Shown here in pieces: positions 61,009 to 64,000 of a stretch of 64,000 nucleotides of DNA. This DNA comes from CBDIHP01 sp965279195 (GTDB lineage: Bacteria > Planctomycetota > Planctomycetia > Isosphaerales > Isosphaeraceae). Within the stretch, counting starts at the first letter, position 1. Each line of letters begins with the position of its first letter. The translations under genes were made by a program, and so were the position numbers. The notes beneath the pieces are model-generated. The model ran no database searches. It saw only the letters and a program-made list of their open reading frames with translations, and was not told the origin of the DNA. The stretch spans positions 124,001-188,000 of the forward strand of contig CBDIHP010000045.1 of assembly GCA_965279195.1 (NCBI GenBank), read 5' to 3'.

Positions 61009-62337
61009 ATGCTCACGTCCCGACGTCCCCAGCGTACGATCCAGCGTGAGGCCACGGTCGAGGGCATCAGCTTCCTCGGCGGCCTGGACGTCCTGCTCCG
61101 GTTCCTGCCCGCCCCCGCCGGCACCGGCATCCTCTACCGAAGGGTCGACCTCCCCGATGCGCCCGAGGTCCCGGCCCGGGTCGAGTTCGTCATCCCCCGC
61201 CAGCGACGGACGACCATCCAGCGCGGCGAGGCGCTCGTCGAGATGGTCGAGCACGTCAACGCCGGGCTCGCCGGCCTCCAGATCGACAACTGCATCGTCG
61301 AGATCGACGGTCCCGAGACCCCCGGATGCGACGGCTCCAGCCTCGCCTTCGTCGAGGCACTCGAAGCCGCCGGCGTCGTCGATCAGGATGCACCCCGGCC
61401 GCTTTATGTGATCGAGAAGCCCGTCACGGTCCAGGAAGGCAACGCCATCCTCTCGGCACACCCGGGGGATGCCGACAAGCTCGTCCTCACCTACAATCTC
61501 GACTACGGCCAGGGCAACCCGATCGGCAAGCAGAGCCTGTTCGTCGACATGCTGCCCGGGGCGTTCCGCAAAGAACTCGTCGACAGCCGCACGTTCCTGC
61601 TCGACGCCGAGGCCGACTTCCTCCGCAAGTCGGGCATCGGGGTTCGCACGACCGAGAAGGACCTCCTGATCTTCGGCCCCGACGGGGTCATCGGGAACAC
61701 ACTCCGCCACAAGGACGAGTGCGTCCGGCACAAGATGCTCGACCTCGTCGGCGACCTCGCCCTCTTCGGCCAGGACATCGCCGGCCATGTCGTCGCGCAC
61801 CGTTCCGGCCATCAGCTCAACGCCTCGCTCGTCCGGCGGCTCAAGCAGGTGATGCTCCGCGAGAAGAAGGCATCGCTGGTCCAGGACTCGACGGCCCTCC
61901 TCGACATCAACCAGATCATGCGGATCCTGCCCCATCGGTATCCGTTCCTGCTCGTGGACCGGGTGATCGAGATCATCCCCGGCCAGCGGGTCGTGGCGCT
62001 CAAGAACGTCACCTGCAACGAGCCGTTCTTCCCCGGCCACTGGCCGACCCAGCCGATCATGCCCGGCGTCCTGATCATCGAGGCGCTCGCCCAGACCGCG
62101 GGGCTCCTGATCGCAAACCATCACGGGGTCGAGGGGCGTTCGGCCGTGATCGCCTCGATCGACGGCGTGAAGCTCCGCCGGCCGGTGGTGCCGGGGGATC
62201 AGCTCGTGATGGAAGTGACCGGCGTGCGGATCAAGTCGCGGACGGCCGTGGTGGTCGGGGTCGCGAGGATCGGCGGCGAGGTGGCCGCCGAGGCGAAGAT
62301 CCGGTTCCACGTCATCGACACCGCGCGGGCCGCTTGA
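61009..62337 (+). CDS. lpxC-fabZ: LpxC-FabZ fusion: UDP-acyl-GlcNAc deacetylase and hydroxyacyl-ACP dehydratase
   Basis: A 442-residue bifunctional protein. Residues about 1-285 are LpxC: zinc/catalytic EH in VEMVEHVNAGLAGL, CDGSSLAFVEAL, and HKMLDLVGDLALFGQDIAGH with the second zinc His/Asp and the catalytic His in GHVVAHRSGHQ. The first loop reads GISFLGG where proteobacterial LpxC has GVGLHSG. Residues about 300-442 are FabZ: ILPHRYPFLLVDRV and FFPGHWPTQPIMPGVLIIEA, with catalytic His and Glu. LpxC commits UDP-acyl-GlcNAc to lipid A; FabZ supplies fatty acyl chains. The ATG at 61009 is favoured over earlier ATGs. Confidence 0.92.
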   Translation: MLTSRRPQRTIQREATVEGISFLGGLDVLLRFLPAPAGTGILYRRVDLPDAPEVPARVEFVIPRQRRTTIQRGEALVEMVEHVNAGLAGLQIDNCIVEIDGPETPGCDGSSLAFVEALEAAGVVDQDAPRPLYVIEKPVTVQEGNAILSAHPGDADKLVLTYNLDYGQGNPIGKQSLFVDMLPGAFRKELVDSRTFLLDAEADFLRKSGIGVRTTEKDLLIFGPDGVIGNTLRHKDECVRHKMLDLVGDLALFGQDIAGHVVAHRSGHQLNASLVRRLKQVMLREKKASLVQDSTALLDINQIMRILPHRYPFLLVDRVIEIIPGQRVVALKNVTCNEPFFPGHWPTQPIMPGVLIIEALAQTAGLLIANHHGVEGRSAVIASIDGVKLRRPVVPGDQLVMEVTGVRIKSRTAVVVGVARIGGEVAAEAKIRFHVIDTARAA

Positions 62338-62392
62338 CCCCGAAGCCGATCCGGTCGGCGTCCCTTCCCATTGTCCCGAGGATGCTCTCGCA

Positions 62393-63199
62393 ATGGCCAT
62401 CGTCATCGCCGAGACGGCCTGCGTCGCCCCGTCCGCCGAACTGGCCGAGGACGTGGAGATCGGGCCGTACTGCGTCATCGGGCCCGAGGTCAAGATCGGC
62501 CGGGGCACCCGCCTGATCGCCCACGTCTGCGTGCTCGGTTCCACGGAACTCGGCGCGGGGAACCTCGTCAGCCCGTTCGCCGTGCTCGGCGGCGACCCCC
62601 AGGACACCACATACAAGGGGGAGCCGACACGCCTGGTCGTCGGCGACCGCAACGTGATCCGCGAAGGGGTGACGATCAACCGCGGTTCGCCTCGCGAGTC
62701 GGGGGTGACGAAGGTCGGAAGCCAGAACACCTTCATGGCCGGCGTGCACATCGCCCACGACTGCCGGATCGAGGATCACGTCAGCATCGCCAACGCCACG
62801 CTCCTCGGCGGCGGCGTCGAGATCGAGTCGTACTCGACCATCTCGGCGGGCGCGACGATCCACCCGCAGGCGACCATCGGCGGCTACAGCTTCGTGGGCG
62901 GCCAATGCCGGATCATCCACGACGTCCCGCCGTTCATGCTGGTCGACGGCCAGCCGTCGCGGGCCCGTTGCATCAACATCATCGGATTGAAGCGTCACGG
63001 CGTCACGCCCGACGCGATCGATGCCCTCCACGAGGCGCATCGGCTGTTGTATCGAGCACGGATGAACATGGCCGAGGCCGCCGCGCTGCTGGAGTCCCAC
63101 GGCCACATGACGCCGGAGGTCAAGCGGCTGCTCGACTTCCTGAACCGTCAGGTCGAGGGACGGCACGGGCGGGGTCGGGAGCGTGGAAGGAGAGCCTGA
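62393..63199 (+). CDS. lpxA: Acyl-ACP--UDP-N-acetylglucosamine O-acyltransferase
   Basis: A 268-residue left-handed beta-helix enzyme that starts lipid A synthesis by acylating UDP-GlcNAc. Hexapeptide repeats fill residues 10-190. The catalytic His is His122 in GVHIAHDC, and the helical C-terminal domain ends LLDFLNRQVEG. The family segment GGDPQDTTYKGEPTRL (about 66-81) is present. The gene lies 55 bases after the LpxC-FabZ gene and 3 bases before the oxidoreductase, in a clear operon. Confidence 0.93.
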   Translation: MAIVIAETACVAPSAELAEDVEIGPYCVIGPEVKIGRGTRLIAHVCVLGSTELGAGNLVSPFAVLGGDPQDTTYKGEPTRLVVGDRNVIREGVTINRGSPRESGVTKVGSQNTFMAGVHIAHDCRIEDHVSIANATLLGGGVEIESYSTISAGATIHPQATIGGYSFVGGQCRIIHDVPPFMLVDGQPSRARCINIIGLKRHGVTPDAIDALHEAHRLLYRARMNMAEAAALLESHGHMTPEVKRLLDFLNRQVEGRHGRGRERGRRA

Positions 63200-63202
63200 G
63201 CG

Positions 63203-64000
63203 ATGCAACTCAAGGTGGCAGTCGTCGGCGTGGGGCACCTGGGGCGTCACCACGCCCGGATCCTGGCGGGCCTGCCCGACGTGGAGTTCGTCGGCGTCGC
63301 CGACACCAACCTCGACCAGGCCAGGGCCGTCGCCGCCTCGACCAACTCCACCGCCTTCTCGGACTACCGGCAGCTCCTCGACAAGGTCGACGCCGTCTCG
63401 ATCGCCGTCCCGACGCGGTTCCACCGCGCGGTCGCCGGCGAATTCCTCGAACGGTCGATCCCGGTCATGGTCGAGAAGCCTCTCGCCGCCTCGTTGAAGG
63501 AGGCCGAGGAACTCGTCGCGCTCGCCGATCGTCGCAACGCCCTGCTCCAGGTCGGGCACATCGAGCGGTTCAACCCGGCGTTCGGGACGCTCGAGAACAT
63601 GGCCTTCCGGCCGAAGTACATCGCGGCCGAACGCCTGGGTGTCTACACGTTCCGGTCGACCGACATCGGCGTCGTCCTCGACCTGATGATCCACGACCTC
63701 GACCTGATCCTGGCCCTGGTCAAGGCGCCGGTGAAGTCGGTCACGGCGGTCGGGGTCGAGCTGTTCGGCGGGCATGAGGACGTCGCCAACGCCCGGATCG
63801 AGTTCGAGGACGGCTGCGTGGCCAACATCACGGCCAGCCGCGCCAGCTTCCAGCCCGTCCGCAAGATGCGGCTCTGGGGCGCGGAGGGTTACGTGAATCT
63901 CGACTTCGCCACCCGCGAAGGGACGGTCATCCGCCCGTCTGAGAAGCTCCGTAGGGGCGAGGTCGACCTCGAAGGGCTGGACATGACCAGCATGGACCGG
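63203..64000 (+). CDS. Gfo/Idh/MocA-family oxidoreductase in the lipid A operon, cut by window edge
   Basis: The first 266 residues are present and the gene continues to the right. The Rossmann motif is VAVVGVGHLGRHHARI, the E-K-P segment is VMVEKPLAASL, and GHIERFNPAF and LMIHDLDLILAL follow, typical of the family. With only 3 bases after lpxA, it is translationally linked to lipid A synthesis. A GnnA-like role, oxidising UDP-GlcNAc to allow a 3-amino sugar for amide-linked acyl chains, is possible. No GnnB transaminase is visible before the window ends, so this remains a hypothesis. Confidence 0.85.
   Translation, partial: MQLKVAVVGVGHLGRHHARILAGLPDVEFVGVADTNLDQARAVAASTNSTAFSDYRQLLDKVDAVSIAVPTRFHRAVAGEFLERSIPVMVEKPLAASLKEAEELVALADRRNALLQVGHIERFNPAFGTLENMAFRPKYIAAERLGVYTFRSTDIGVVLDLMIHDLDLILALVKAPVKSVTAVGVELFGGHEDVANARIEFEDGCVANITASRASFQPVRKMRLWGAEGYVNLDFATREGTVIRPSEKLRRGEVDLEGLDMTSMDR

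Overview
High-GC chromosomal DNA, most likely from a planctomycete of the Isosphaeraceae type. The inference rests on gene content: a DUF1559 type-IV-pilin-like protein, a TIGR03067-type protein, several CRTAC1 (FG-GAP/VCBS plus ASPIC/UnbV) proteins with TPR and multiheme partners, an LpxC-FabZ fusion, and strong G/C preference at third codon positions. Genus cannot be read from the sequence.

Region 1 (1-7.8 kb) is accessory. It holds short orphan genes on both strands, long gene-poor gaps, a ribbon-helix-helix-like protein, a truncated kinase/receiver remnant, and a candidate conflict module: a Trypco2-like protein divergent from a PD-(D/E)xK nuclease-like gene, with a perfect 16-bp inverted repeat between them. 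It ends at what looks like the decayed C-terminus of a tyrosine recombinase (about 7527-7790), so it is probably an old, degraded integrative element.

Region 2 (7.8-20.4 kb) encodes exported proteins: three CRTAC1 proteins, a DUF1559 protein, a small lipoprotein, a TPR protein and a TPR/seven-heme cytochrome, arranged in two convergent blocks. Region 3 (20.2-29.6 kb) is mixed: a small basic protein, CPBP protease, TyrS, a Gfo/Idh/MocA oxidoreductase, a sialidase-like protein, a beta-propeller protein, a YbaK-type deacylase, an ABM-domain protein, a TIGR03067-type protein and a DUF2934-like protein.

Region 4 (29.7-37.9 kb) is a complete chemosensory operon, cheW-cheR(TPR)-cheW-mcp-cheA(REC)-cheB. 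It resembles Wsp/alternative-function systems but has no GGDEF output gene and no free CheY in the window. Region 5 (38-47.5 kb) holds a YifB/ComM-type ATPase, a class III adenylate cyclase fused to a voltage-sensor-like membrane domain, archease, a PfkB kinase, FtsH, thioredoxin reductase, CsrA and a PhoB-type regulator. Region 6 (47.6-54.5 kb) looks like a peptide-use module: S9 peptidase, OPT transporter and S46 dipeptidyl-peptidase. Region 7 (54.7-64 kb) holds housekeeping genes (PcrA/UvrD helicase, PdxJ, DapA, an ArsR regulator) and an outer-membrane/lipid A cluster: OmpH/Skp, LpxC-FabZ, LpxA and an oxidoreductase cut by the window edge.

The points most worth following are the voltage-sensor cyclase, the Trypco2/nuclease module with its inverted repeat, and a dispersed palindromic repeat whose two copies differ by a compensatory base pair. 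No tRNA, rRNA, CRISPR array or intact transposase was seen.
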